This document shows, piece after piece, positions 7,175 to 14,803 of a stretch of DNA of 14,803 nucleotides; the first letter of the stretch is position 1, and the number at the start of each line of letters is the position of its first letter. Origin of the DNA: an uncultured Phycisphaerales bacterium (GTDB taxonomy: Bacteria > Planctomycetota > Phycisphaerae > Phycisphaerales > SM1A02); assembly GCA_946886375.1 (NCBI GenBank), contig CAMPIL010000043.1:1-14803 (forward strand). Reading direction: 5' to 3'. Under the pieces are notes generated by a model. That model was given only the letters and a program-made list of their open reading frames with translations, was not told where the DNA came from and did not search any database. The translations under genes and the position numbers were made by a program.

Positions 7175-7945
7175 TCATGCGCTGGCAGTCGTTGCGGCAT
7201 CCTCATCAATCCAGCCGTACCCTCGCTCTTCCAGTTCTAGCGCCAGTTCCTTGCCGCCGGACTTCACGATGCGGCCGTTCACAAGCACGTGCACGAAATC
7301 CGGCACGATGTAATCCAGCAGCCGCTGATAGTGCGTAATGACCAGGAACGACCGCTTGGGCGAACGCATGGCGTTGACGCCGTTGGAGACCACCTTGAGC
7401 GCGTCGATGTCCAGGCCGGAATCGGTTTCGTCGAGAATGGCGAGGCTCGGCTCGAGCATCGCGAGCTGGTAAATCTCGTGTCGTTTCTTTTCGCCGCCCG
7501 AAAATCCTTCATTCACTGACCGCTTGGTCAGCGATTCGTCCATCTCAAGCAGTTTCATGCGCTTGCGGGCCAGGGCGACGAACTCCGCGGTGTCGAGTTC
7601 CTCCAACCCGTGATGCTTGCGCTTGGCGTTGAGCGCGGCTTTGAGGAACTGCATGTTGTTCACGCCGGGGATTTCCACCGGGTACTGGAACGCCAGGAAC
7701 AGGCCTTCGCAGGCGCGCTCCTCGGGCGACATTTCCAGCAGATCCTTGCCGTGGAAAATGACCTGGCCGTCGGTCACATCGTAACTTTCGCGCCCGGCAA
7801 GCACCTGCGCCAGCGTCGATTTGCCCGAGGCGTTGGGGCCCATGATGGAGTGCACCTCGCCGGGTTTGATGGTGAGATCAATCCCGCGCAGGATTTCCCG
7901 GCCGGCGACGGTGGCATGCAAGTTTCGTATTTCAATCAGTGTCAT
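7175..7945 (-). CDS. sufC: SufC, SufBCD complex ATPase
   Basis: A 256-residue ABC-type ATPase that drives conformational change in the cytoplasmic SufBC2D scaffold; it is not a transporter. Walker A GPNASGKS is at 36-43, the Q-loop Gln at 87 (LAFQYPVEIPG), signature FSGGEKKRHE at 148-157, Walker B LAILDETDSGLD at 168-179 and the switch His at 205 (ITHYQRLLDYI). The PGVNNMQFL segment and GGEKKR are SufC hallmarks. The ATG at 7945 has only a weak purine stretch (GAGAA) upstream. It is separated from sufB by 109 bases, the largest gap inside the operon, which holds an inverted repeat. Confidence 0.95.
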   Translation of the reverse strand: MTLIEIRNLHATVAGREILRGIDLTIKPGEVHSIMGPNASGKSTLAQVLAGRESYDVTDGQVIFHGKDLLEMSPEERACEGLFLAFQYPVEIPGVNNMQFLKAALNAKRKHHGLEELDTAEFVALARKRMKLLEMDESLTKRSVNEGFSGGEKKRHEIYQLAMLEPSLAILDETDSGLDIDALKVVSNGVNAMRSPKRSFLVITHYQRLLDYIVPDFVHVLVNGRIVKSGGKELALELEERGYGWIDEDAATTASA

Positions 7946-7970
7946 TGTGTGTTCTCAAAATCAACATCGG

Positions 7971-8047
7971 GAAACCGCAGATGAAATTAGATGAGTTGCA
8001 AATGCAGTCGCTTCCTATCGCTTTCATCTGCGTCCATCTGCGGTTTC
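7971..8047. repeat. Inverted repeat filling the sufB-sufC gap, CGCAGAT family, copy B
   Basis: GAAACCGCAGATG (7971-7983) and CATCTGCGGTTTC (8035-8047) are a perfect 13-base inverted repeat around a 51-base loop. A second right-hand arm, TTTCATCTGCG (8022-8032), pairs perfectly over 11 bases with 7976-7986, so two stems compete for one left arm. The right arms share the direct repeat CATCTGCG ten bases apart. The element shares CCGCAGATGAA with copy A (531-541). It could be a dispersed intergenic repeat, an RNA processing or stabilising element, or a partial attenuator between sufB and sufC. Confidence 0.7.
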
Positions 8048-8054
8048 ATTTCTT

Positions 8055-9506
<1,452 letters not shown>

Positions 9507-9541
9507 TCCTGCGTGTTGCTCCGATCTCAAATCCAGTCAAT

Positions 9542-10060
9542 TCACTTCTCAATTGCAGTGAGCGCCGGCTGTTGGCGCGGCATTTCAACTGCACGCGAAC
9601 GCTGCGCTTCTGATGTCAATGCTGCCGCCTGCCCCACTTCCCCCGCTGCGATCTGCGCAAGGTTCACCTGATCCAGAAACTGCACCAATCGCTGATGCAC
9701 CGTGCGGACGGTGGCCTTGATTCGGCAACCATCCTCCAGCCGGCACAGGTGGTGGCCGCCGCTATCCACACTGTCAGCCGGGCAACACAGCGTCAATCGC
9801 ACCGGGCCTTGCACCGCGTGAACGACCTCCGCGAGGGTGATCTGTTCCGCCGGCCTGGCCAGCCGGTACCCGCCCGCTGCTCCCTGCGTGGATGCCACCA
9901 GCCCGTGCTGCGCCAACCGCTTAAGAATGTTGCGAAGCGCAGCCAGCGGCAGGTTCAGACGCCGGGCCAGATCATTGGCGCTGGCCCCAACTGGAGCCTG
10001 CATCGCCAGACTGGCAAGGGCGACCAAGGCGTAATCGGTTTTTCGGGTCAGTGAGAGCAC
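9542..10060 (-). CDS. Rrf2-family (IscR-like) SUF system transcription regulator
   Basis: A 172-residue Rrf2-type winged-helix regulator at the head of the suf operon. The N-terminus LSLTRKTDYALVALASLA is the usual Rrf2 start. The helix-turn-helix covers about residues 26-66 and includes LPLAALRNILKRLAQHGLV and the wing GAAGGYRLARP. Cys92, Cys93, Cys106 and Cys112 lie where IscR carries its cluster ligands (92, 98, 104), though with wider spacing, so cluster sensing is plausible but ligand choice is uncertain. About 35 residues extend beyond the dimer helix. The GTG at 10060 is chosen because AGGA (10070-10067) lies six bases upstream and the family N-terminus begins there; a TTG at 10096 would add 12 residues. 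It probably controls its own operon. Confidence 0.88.
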   Translation of the reverse strand: MLSLTRKTDYALVALASLAMQAPVGASANDLARRLNLPLAALRNILKRLAQHGLVASTQGAAGGYRLARPAEQITLAEVVHAVQGPVRLTLCCPADSVDSGGHHLCRLEDGCRIKATVRTVHQRLVQFLDQVNLAQIAAGEVGQAAALTSEAQRSRAVEMPRQQPALTAIEK

Positions 10061-10064
10061 GCTG

Positions 10065-10103
10065 TATCCTGAACTAGCACCAAAAAGGTGCCACAACAGG
10101 ATA
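10065..10103 (-). promoter_or_regulatory. Nested symmetric dyad covering the rrf2 ribosome binding site
   Basis: TATCCTG (10065-10071) and CAGGATA (10097-10103) are a perfect 7-base inverted repeat. Nested exactly in the centre is GCACC-AAAAA-GGTGC (10077-10091), with five unpaired bases on each side. On the minus-strand transcript the downstream outer arm, CAGGATA, contains the AGGA ribosome binding site of the regulator gene and ends four bases before its GTG. It may be an RNA hairpin that hides the site, a DNA operator for a dimeric regulator, or both. Confidence 0.6.
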
Positions 10104-10111
10104 GCGGCAAA

Positions 10112-10148
10112 GGGACAGGTTTTCTAGACCTGTTCCAAGTTACCGCAA
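10112..10148 (-). promoter_or_regulatory. Dyad upstream of rrf2 overlapping a weak candidate promoter
   Basis: GGGACAGGT (10112-10120) and ACCTGTTCC (10128-10136) form a 9-base inverted repeat with one mismatch around TTTCTAG. On the minus strand, TTGCGG (10148-10143) and TAGAAA (10126-10121), 16 bases apart, are a poor but possible -35/-10 pair, so a protein bound at the dyad would block it. It does not match the published IscR type 1 or type 2 sites well. Confidence 0.4.
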
Positions 10149-10644
10149 AACAGGCCGCATGTTCGGTGAAATAGCCACGATGGCGTTGCCCGGCTGCCAA
10201 ACGCCCCGCGCCGCCAGATGCCTCAAAACCGCGAACGAAACAGTTTGTCTCAAAATTGTTCAGTGCTGATCCGGGGGTGATCCGGTTGGGCGATCACTCC
10301 GCATGCTGTCTGAATTTCCCGCTGAACGTGTGCGAGCGTACTCGCCCGCACGCTGCGGCCGAGCGCGAGCGTCGTCGATATTGCGGTTCAGCCGACCGTG
10401 CAGCCACCTTTGTGGTGCGCGCAACAATCTCAAGCAGAATCTCTCATCGCTCCGCGATCTTCTTTGCCGTGCCGTGATTAGTCCGGATTTCCGATCGACA
10501 CGCGCGATCACATCCGATTGCATTTTCACCATTGCTCTGCGCAAAGCGGAACCGCCGGCTGGGTGCCTGCAACTGTTGCTGGCGCTATTTCTGATTTCGT
10601 TGCTGCGTCGTGCGCGCTTCTTTCATTTTGATGGAGTCAACAAG

Positions 10645-11205
10645 ATGAACCGAGAAACAATGGTGTTGTTGGCCGCGATGTTGCTGGCAGGTTGCGATGA
10701 TTCGCGACAATCGATGGATGTCGAGCCGGGCCGATCCGCAGGCGAGATGTCGCAGCAAGGCACTGCCCCATCCGGCACTGCCCCGGGCACCACGTCGACG
10801 ACGTCCACCACCGCCACGCCTGTGAACCCGCCTGCACAACGTGAAACCCAGCCAGCAACCTCACCCGACGCAGGGATGTCGCCGCAGGCGACATCCGGAG
10901 ATTCCTCGCAGGTCGATCGGCTTTACGGCACATGGGTGGCGGAAAACGTGAACACTGACAGCGGCGACGTGAGAATCAGGCTGACGTTTCGCGAAGACGG
11001 GCCAGTGAAGATCGCGGCGTGGTCGGAACTTCCGCTGATCGGCCAGGTGCGCGACAAGACCGCTCCCTTTGAAGTGCATGGCAACACCATCACCTCCGAC
11101 GCAATTCGCGGCGGAACGACAGTGCATTACCGCTTCGACCAAGGCGACCTCATCATCGAGTATGAAGATGGCAAGACTGTTCGGTTCACGCGACAGCAAC
11201 CCTGA
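10645..11205 (+). CDS. Lipoprotein with Ser/Thr/Pro linker and C-terminal beta-rich domain
   Basis: A 186-residue predicted lipoprotein. MNRETMVLLAAMLLAGC gives a short signal peptide with lipobox LLAGC and lipidated Cys17. Residues about 18-90 are a low-complexity Ser/Thr/Pro/Gln linker. The last about 95 residues (LYGTWVAENVN, then LTFREDG, HYRFDQGDLIIEYEDG and VRFTRQQ) look like a small beta-barrel of the lipocalin-like kind that often follows such linkers. GGAG at 10633-10636, eight bases before the ATG at 10645, supports this start. Function is unknown; the fold is inferred from strand pattern only. It is 99 bases upstream of the DUF1622 gene, with a hairpin between them. Confidence 0.75.
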   Translation: MNRETMVLLAAMLLAGCDDSRQSMDVEPGRSAGEMSQQGTAPSGTAPGTTSTTSTTATPVNPPAQRETQPATSPDAGMSPQATSGDSSQVDRLYGTWVAENVNTDSGDVRIRLTFREDGPVKIAAWSELPLIGQVRDKTAPFEVHGNTITSDAIRGGTTVHYRFDQGDLIIEYEDGKTVRFTRQQP

Positions 11206-11240
11206 GGCGAATTCCGGGAACTCGCCGCCGAGCTCCTGCA

Positions 11241-11280
11241 TGCCCGCGGGTTGAATCATGCTTCTGCATGATGGCGGGCA
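11241..11280 (+). other. Nested hairpin between the lipoprotein and DUF1622 genes
   Basis: TGCCCGC (11241-11247) pairs with GCGGGCA (11274-11280). Inside it, ATCATGC (11255-11261) pairs with GCATGAT (11266-11272) around a TTCT loop. Both stems are perfect 7-mers. No T-run follows, so it is not a standard terminator; it may stabilise the lipoprotein mRNA end or limit readthrough. Confidence 0.5.
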
Positions 11281-11304
11281 GCGACCCAGGCGGTAGGGTT
11301 GCAC

Positions 11305-11670
11305 ATGGAAACGTTCAAATCCGTGATTGAACAGGTCGGCGTCGCCATTGATGCTGCGGGCGTTATCGTCCTGATCCTGGGCATTCTCGTGGCCGCCGCG
11401 AAGGCGATGGTCGTGCTTGTGCGCCGCGGTGAGGGCGCTTACCGCACTCTGCGCCAAAACATCGGCCGGGCCATTCTGCTCGGATTGGAGTTCCTCGTCG
11501 CAGCGGACATCATTCGCACCGTCGCGCTGACGCCCACCATGACCAACGTGCTTGTGCTGGGTGTCATCATTCTGATCCGCACGTTCCTGAGCATGGCGTT
11601 GGAAGTCGAACTGGAAGGGCGCTGGCCCTGGCAGCGGGGGACTCAACCGCAGCTGCGACGCGACACATGA
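11305..11670 (+). CDS. DUF1622 family membrane protein
   Basis: A 121-residue inner-membrane protein of the DUF1622 family, whose function is unknown. Three membrane segments are visible: about residues 8-37 (DAAGVIVLILGILVAAAKA), 55-75 (AILLGLEFLVAADIIRTVAL) and 80-105 (TNVLVLGVIILIRTFLS). The conserved core LGLEFLVAADIIRTV and IRTFLSMALEVELEGRWPW mark the family. The ATG at 11305 is preceded by TAGGG with six-base spacing; a TTG two codons upstream is less likely. It is followed 13 bases later by the DUF421 gene, so the two are probably translated from one message. Confidence 0.82.
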   Translation: METFKSVIEQVGVAIDAAGVIVLILGILVAAAKAMVVLVRRGEGAYRTLRQNIGRAILLGLEFLVAADIIRTVALTPTMTNVLVLGVIILIRTFLSMALEVELEGRWPWQRGTQPQLRRDT

Positions 11671-11683
11671 TGGTGGAGGTCCC

Positions 11684-12169
11684 GTGTCTTCCCTATTCTT
11701 CGACGGCTGGCCTGACCTGTTGCGCTCCATCGCCATCGGACCGCTGGCGTACGTGACGCTGATCATCATCCTGCGTCTGGCCGGCAAGCGCACACTCGCA
11801 AAGATGAATGCCTTTGACTTGGTGGTGACCATCGCTCTGGGCTCGACGCTGGCAACCATCATGTTGAACAAGGATGTCGCGTTGGCCGAGGGCGCGGTCG
11901 CGTTGGCGGTGTTGGTAGTGCTTCAGTTCATCGTCGCGTGGACCAGCGTGCGTCTCCCACCCTTTCGCCGGGCGGTTCGCTCCGAGCCCACCCTTTTGCT
12001 GCATCGCGGTCAGATGCTTCACAACGCGATGCGTCAGGAACGGGTCACCGAGGACGAGGTGCGTTCAGCCATCCGCGCTTCGGGAATCGCCTCGATCGAG
12101 CATGTCCAAGCCGTGGTGTTGGAGAGCGATGGATCATTCAGCGTCATCCAGTCTGACGGCGCAGAGTGA
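11684..12169 (+). CDS. DUF421 (YetF-like) membrane protein
   Basis: A 161-residue DUF421 protein. The N-terminal part has about three membrane segments: residues 17-34 (AIGPLAYVTLIIILRLAG), 43-61 (FDLVVTIALGSTLATIML) and 69-88. KRTLAKMNAFDLVVTIALGS is the family signature. The cytoplasmic C-terminal domain has the expected LLLHRGQML, EDEVRSAIRASGI and VVLESDGSFSVIQ pattern. It starts at GTG 11684 with a perfect GGAGGT at 11675-11680, only three bases away. YetF-type proteins are linked to spore or envelope functions in Bacillus but have no settled activity. Its stop is 58 bases from the convergent DUF2254 gene, with no clear terminator between. Confidence 0.85.
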   Translation: MSSLFFDGWPDLLRSIAIGPLAYVTLIIILRLAGKRTLAKMNAFDLVVTIALGSTLATIMLNKDVALAEGAVALAVLVVLQFIVAWTSVRLPPFRRAVRSEPTLLLHRGQMLHNAMRQERVTEDEVRSAIRASGIASIEHVQAVVLESDGSFSVIQSDGAE

Positions 12170-12227
12170 CTGGCCGCGCTTCGGATAGTCAACGACACCG
12201 ATTGCGCATCGCATGAACGTGACCGAC

Positions 12228-13562
12228 TCATGCCGCTTCATCATTGAAGTGCAGACTTTCACGCAGCGCGCGGCGGCGCTGATCCAGCCCCATGCTTTCG
12301 AGCTCGCCAATGTCCATGTGCCGCACCTCCTGTTCGATTGCGGTCAACTGTCTCGCAATCGCTTCCCGCTGCGGCACGGTGCGGACCCGGCGGGCGATCT
12401 GAGTGAGTTGCTCCAGAAGCCGGTCCATGACCAATACGCTCTGCCGCGCGTTCTGGCGGATCGGGCTGAATGCGGCGTCAACCATGGCTTCGAAATTCCA
12501 TCGCGGAGCGATCAGCCGAACCTCGCCCCGGTCGTCGCGCCGAGCCGTCGGCGGCTGGCGCCCGTCGGCGGCCTCGCAGATCGCCGCGCTCAGCCAGTCA
12601 ACACACTCCATCGCGGTGAACGGATCGTTGATGGCGGGCGAAACGGCGCGGCAGGCGATTTCCACCAGTTGCAGAATCGCGAACCCGATGTCCTGCTCCT
12701 CGGTTGGTTGCGCGCCGATGATGAACGAGTGCGAAAACCGCGCGGCCAGTTCGTCATCGCAGCGATCTGAGGGATACGCAAGAGCCACTTCGCCGTGCTT
12801 CATCACAAACTTCCCGGGCCGCACGGTGAGCGTCAGCAGAAGGTCGCGCTCGCATGCCAGTTTAATGAGCGTTTCCTCATCCACTGCCTGCAAGTAGCCG
12901 TCGCGGGCTGCGCGAATGGGTCGGGAGCGCTCAGGCGGGGGCCGATCAATCGGAGTTTCCTGCCGCGCTTGTCTGTCGTCGTCCTGATCGCCGCTGCAAA
13001 ATGCGTTTTCCACCGCTTTGCGAAGATCCCCCGCCGCCGTGGCGATCACAATGGGCGCCTGCAGGTTGCGCGATGTGTGGTGGATGAAATAGATCAGCAC
13101 GCCGATGCTGGCGACGGCCAGCATGACACCCACCGTGACGGAGAGGTTCGGCACGAATTCACTGCCGTTCTCGCCCCGCACCGCCCGAACGACGAGAATG
13201 CAGTAGATGAACGTCGCGGTGAACGTGCCCAGCACGATCTGGTTGCCGCGATCTCGCACGAAGTTGCGCAGCAGGCGAGGCCCGAATTGGCTGCTGGCCT
13301 GCGTGAGCGTGGCGATCGTGATGGAAAACGCCACGCCGGCAACGGTCGCGGCTGACCCGGCGATGGACGCCAGCAAAGCACGGGCGCCCTCGGGCCCGCC
13401 GGTGTACGCCCCCAGGTACCAGCCGTCGGTGGATAGCTCCCAGGTGTGGTCAAACCAGAGCGTGAGCACCGCCAGCGCAGCGGCAAGTGCGATCATGATC
13501 GACGGCACGAACCAGTAACTCGACAGCAGCGATTCCCAGATGTGGCGGGCCCATGTTTTCAT
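12228..13562 (-). CDS. DUF2254 family membrane protein
   Basis: A 444-residue DUF2254 protein of unknown function. Four membrane segments lie in the N-terminal part: about residues 17-37 (WFVPSIMIALAAALAVLTLW), 62-86 (LLASIAGSAATVAGVAFSI), 108-128 (LGTFTATFIYCILVVRAV) and 138-160. The conserved loop QASSQFGPRLLRNFVRD follows the second segment. The long soluble C-terminal half includes IACRAVSPAINDPFTAMECVD, the strongest family signature, and ends in a helical segment. The ATG at 13562 is chosen because the family similarity begins there. The frame stays open to 13775, but that upstream part reads as Arg/Ser-rich noise. No close ribosome binding site is seen; a poly-A stretch precedes the ATG. 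Confidence 0.85.
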   Translation of the reverse strand: MKTWARHIWESLLSSYWFVPSIMIALAAALAVLTLWFDHTWELSTDGWYLGAYTGGPEGARALLASIAGSAATVAGVAFSITIATLTQASSQFGPRLLRNFVRDRGNQIVLGTFTATFIYCILVVRAVRGENGSEFVPNLSVTVGVMLAVASIGVLIYFIHHTSRNLQAPIVIATAAGDLRKAVENAFCSGDQDDDRQARQETPIDRPPPERSRPIRAARDGYLQAVDEETLIKLACERDLLLTLTVRPGKFVMKHGEVALAYPSDRCDDELAARFSHSFIIGAQPTEEQDIGFAILQLVEIACRAVSPAINDPFTAMECVDWLSAAICEAADGRQPPTARRDDRGEVRLIAPRWNFEAMVDAAFSPIRQNARQSVLVMDRLLEQLTQIARRVRTVPQREAIARQLTAIEQEVRHMDIGELESMGLDQRRRALRESLHFNDEAA

Positions 13563-13880
13563 CGCGTTTTTTCTTGCAGACAATCGTAGATCGAGGCGTT
13601 GCGGGCGATGACCGCACCGCACCAGTTGCCGCAGCGCTATCAGGGTCGGTCCGTAGGAACATCGCTGCACGTTGGCCCGGTTCGTCGCATTGGGTGTCAC
13701 GCCACGGTGGAAATTGCCCGACTCGCTGCACTGAAAGGACGTTGGCCCTGCATCCTGACGCGCGACCGCAGGCATTGGGCCGCTGTGGGCGTGCCGCCAC
13801 GACGCATGAGTTAGTTCATCGAGCCGCGGTACACGGCGACGTGGATTGCCGTTTCAAGATGTTGCGCGTCAATAGCGCCG
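13563..13880. other. 318-base intergenic region with no recognised feature
   Basis: This lies between the end of the PhoX-like gene and the start of the DUF2254 gene, both on the minus strand. Several frames stay open but encode unlikely peptides. I see no tRNA, no terminator with a T-run, and no clear promoter. Confidence 0.5.
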
Positions 13881-14803
13881 TCAGCTACCGATCTCGCAGC
13901 CATCCATCTTTTGGATCGCGACAATCGACGGACGAGGAGGCAGTCCATCTTTGAAATCCGGCCACCGAGTCGATGGGTGATCAAACGTCGAATCGACATT
14001 TTCGCCGGGATGCTGGACCGAGACAAACAGCGTGGTGCAATCGGGCGTGAAACACGGACCGCACATTTCCGCGCCGGTGGGCACTGCGTAAAAAAGTCTT
14101 GTCAGCGCACGGCCTTCGCCGGTGACATCCGTCGCCCAAACTCCATCGGGAATGCCATTGTTTGCCTGCTCATCGCCCTGGTCAGTGCTGATCCACAGCC
14201 GGCCCTTGTGATCAATCGCGGCGTTGTCCGGACAGGCGAGCCAGCCGTTTTTTGAAATCGCTGGGTGATACACCGCGCCGTGCGATTGATCATCGGGATT
14301 TCCCGCGAGCAGGAACAAACTCCAGTTGAAAGTATCAGCGGCATGATCGCGATCAGCGCCTGAACCGGGCGGGAACATCTCGATGATGTGGCCGAAGCGA
14401 TTGCCCGCGCGCGGATTGGCCGCATCAACCGCTTCGCCGGCCCGCTTGGGATTGTTGGTGAGCATGATGAACACGCTGCCGGTGACCGGATTGGCTTCGA
14501 CATCTTCCGGCCGATCCATCGGCGTCGCGCCGACCAAATCCGCAGCGCGCCTGGTCTCGATCAACACATCGGCCTGGCTATGGAAGTCATTCTCAGGTGT
14601 AAGCGGGCCGGAATTCCAAATCAGCGGTAGCCATGTCAGGGTTCCATCAGCGTGGAACTTGGCGACCGAAAGAGTTCCGCGATCGAGAATATCGCGGTTC
14701 GCGTCGCGGTCGTTGGGATTGAACCGATCGGTTGTAATGAAGCGGTACACGTGCTCGTTGCGTTCGTCATCGCCGCAATAGACAACGATGCGGCCATCAC
14801 GAT
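13881..14803 (-). CDS. PhoX-like (DUF839) alkaline phosphatase, C-terminal part (runs off window)
   Basis: The visible 306 residues are the C-terminal part of a DUF839/PhoX-family protein, a beta-propeller phosphatase that in studied members binds calcium and iron and is exported by the Tat pathway. Recognisable blocks in order are [39 protein letters not shown], then [64 protein letters not shown] and [11 protein letters not shown]. The C-terminus [11 protein letters not shown] is typical. The frame is open through the window edge, so the N-terminus, including any signal peptide and part of the metal site, is not seen. Whether it is a true phosphatase or another DUF839 member cannot be decided from this part. 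Confidence 0.88.
   Translation of the reverse strand, partial: RDGRIVVYCGDDERNEHVYRFITTDRFNPNDRDANRDILDRGTLSVAKFHADGTLTWLPLIWNSGPLTPENDFHSQADVLIETRRAADLVGATPMDRPEDVEANPVTGSVFIMLTNNPKRAGEAVDAANPRAGNRFGHIIEMFPPGSGADRDHAADTFNWSLFLLAGNPDDQSHGAVYHPAISKNGWLACPDNAAIDHKGRLWISTDQGDEQANNGIPDGVWATDVTGEGRALTRLFYAVPTGAEMCGPCFTPDCTTLFVSVQHPGENVDSTFDHPSTRWPDFKDGLPPRPSIVAIQKMDGCEIGS

Larger units (their letters stand above)
10061..10644. other. 584-base non-coding divergent region
   Basis: No convincing gene is seen here. The left part holds the rrf2 leader hairpin (10065-10103) and a second dyad (10112-10136). Further right are a direct repeat of TGATCCGG near 10265-10285 and a hairpin GTGCG...CGCAC (10330-10351). 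Frames in this stretch, including an in-frame upstream extension of the lipoprotein, give Arg/Ser-rich peptides without recognisable domains. I see no confident promoter for the lipoprotein gene. Confidence 0.6.

Noticed and set aside
10303..10644. Upstream in-frame extension of the lipoprotein gene
   Set aside because: It would bury the signal peptide and lipobox in the middle of the protein. The ATG at 10645 has a good ribosome binding site.
13660..13705. GGTTCGTCGC resembling a tRNA T-loop
   Set aside because: No matching T stem, acceptor stem or anticodon arm could be formed around it.
13563..13775. Upstream in-frame extension of the DUF2254 gene
   Set aside because: Family similarity starts at the ATG at 13562; the extension is Arg/Ser/Cys-rich and unlike a leader or domain.

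Overview
The window is GC-rich bacterial DNA, densely packed with genes. The protein families, several starts without a clear Shine-Dalgarno sequence, a PilZ-like protein, and a candidate sigma-28-type promoter would fit a planctomycete of the Phycisphaerae type. This is inference from general character, not from a marker gene, and should be held loosely.

Layout, left to right. Positions 1-361 hold the N-terminal part of an unrecognised acidic, Pro/Ala-rich protein (minus strand). Next comes a complete sarcosine/N-methyltryptophan oxidase-type flavoenzyme (587-1756, minus). Divergent from it is a small PilZ-like protein (1906-2241, plus). A structured non-coding stretch ending in a strong intrinsic terminator (2398-2435) separates PilZ from the convergent block to its right.

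The core of the window is one long minus-strand iron-sulfur assembly operon, read from right to left: rrf2-type regulator (10060-9542), sufB, sufC, sufD, sufS, sufE and a sufT/MIP18-type DUF59 gene, followed after 42 bases by an orphan UgpC/MalK-like ABC ATPase (3620-2499). SufS takes sulfur from cysteine, SufE accepts and relays it, the SufB-SufC-SufD scaffold assembles the cluster, and SufT probably helps maturation or delivery. The regulator carries Cys residues suited to sensing cluster status. Three junctions are translationally tight (sufD/sufS ATGA, sufS/sufE TGATG, sufE/sufT TGACATG). The exception is a 109-base sufB-sufC gap filled by an inverted repeat.

To the right is a 584-base non-coding divergent region. 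It holds two dyads in front of rrf2, one of which pairs with the rrf2 ribosome binding site. Then on the plus strand come a lipoprotein, a DUF1622 membrane protein and a DUF421 (YetF-like) membrane protein. Convergent with these is a DUF2254 membrane protein (13562-12228, minus). The window ends inside a PhoX-like (DUF839) phosphatase (minus).

I do not see a clearly new multi-gene system. The observations most worth following are the nested hairpin over the rrf2 ribosome binding site, the dyad in the sufB-sufC gap with a related copy after the oxidase gene, the structured RNA-like region before the 2398-2435 terminator, and the ABC ATPase attached to the suf operon.
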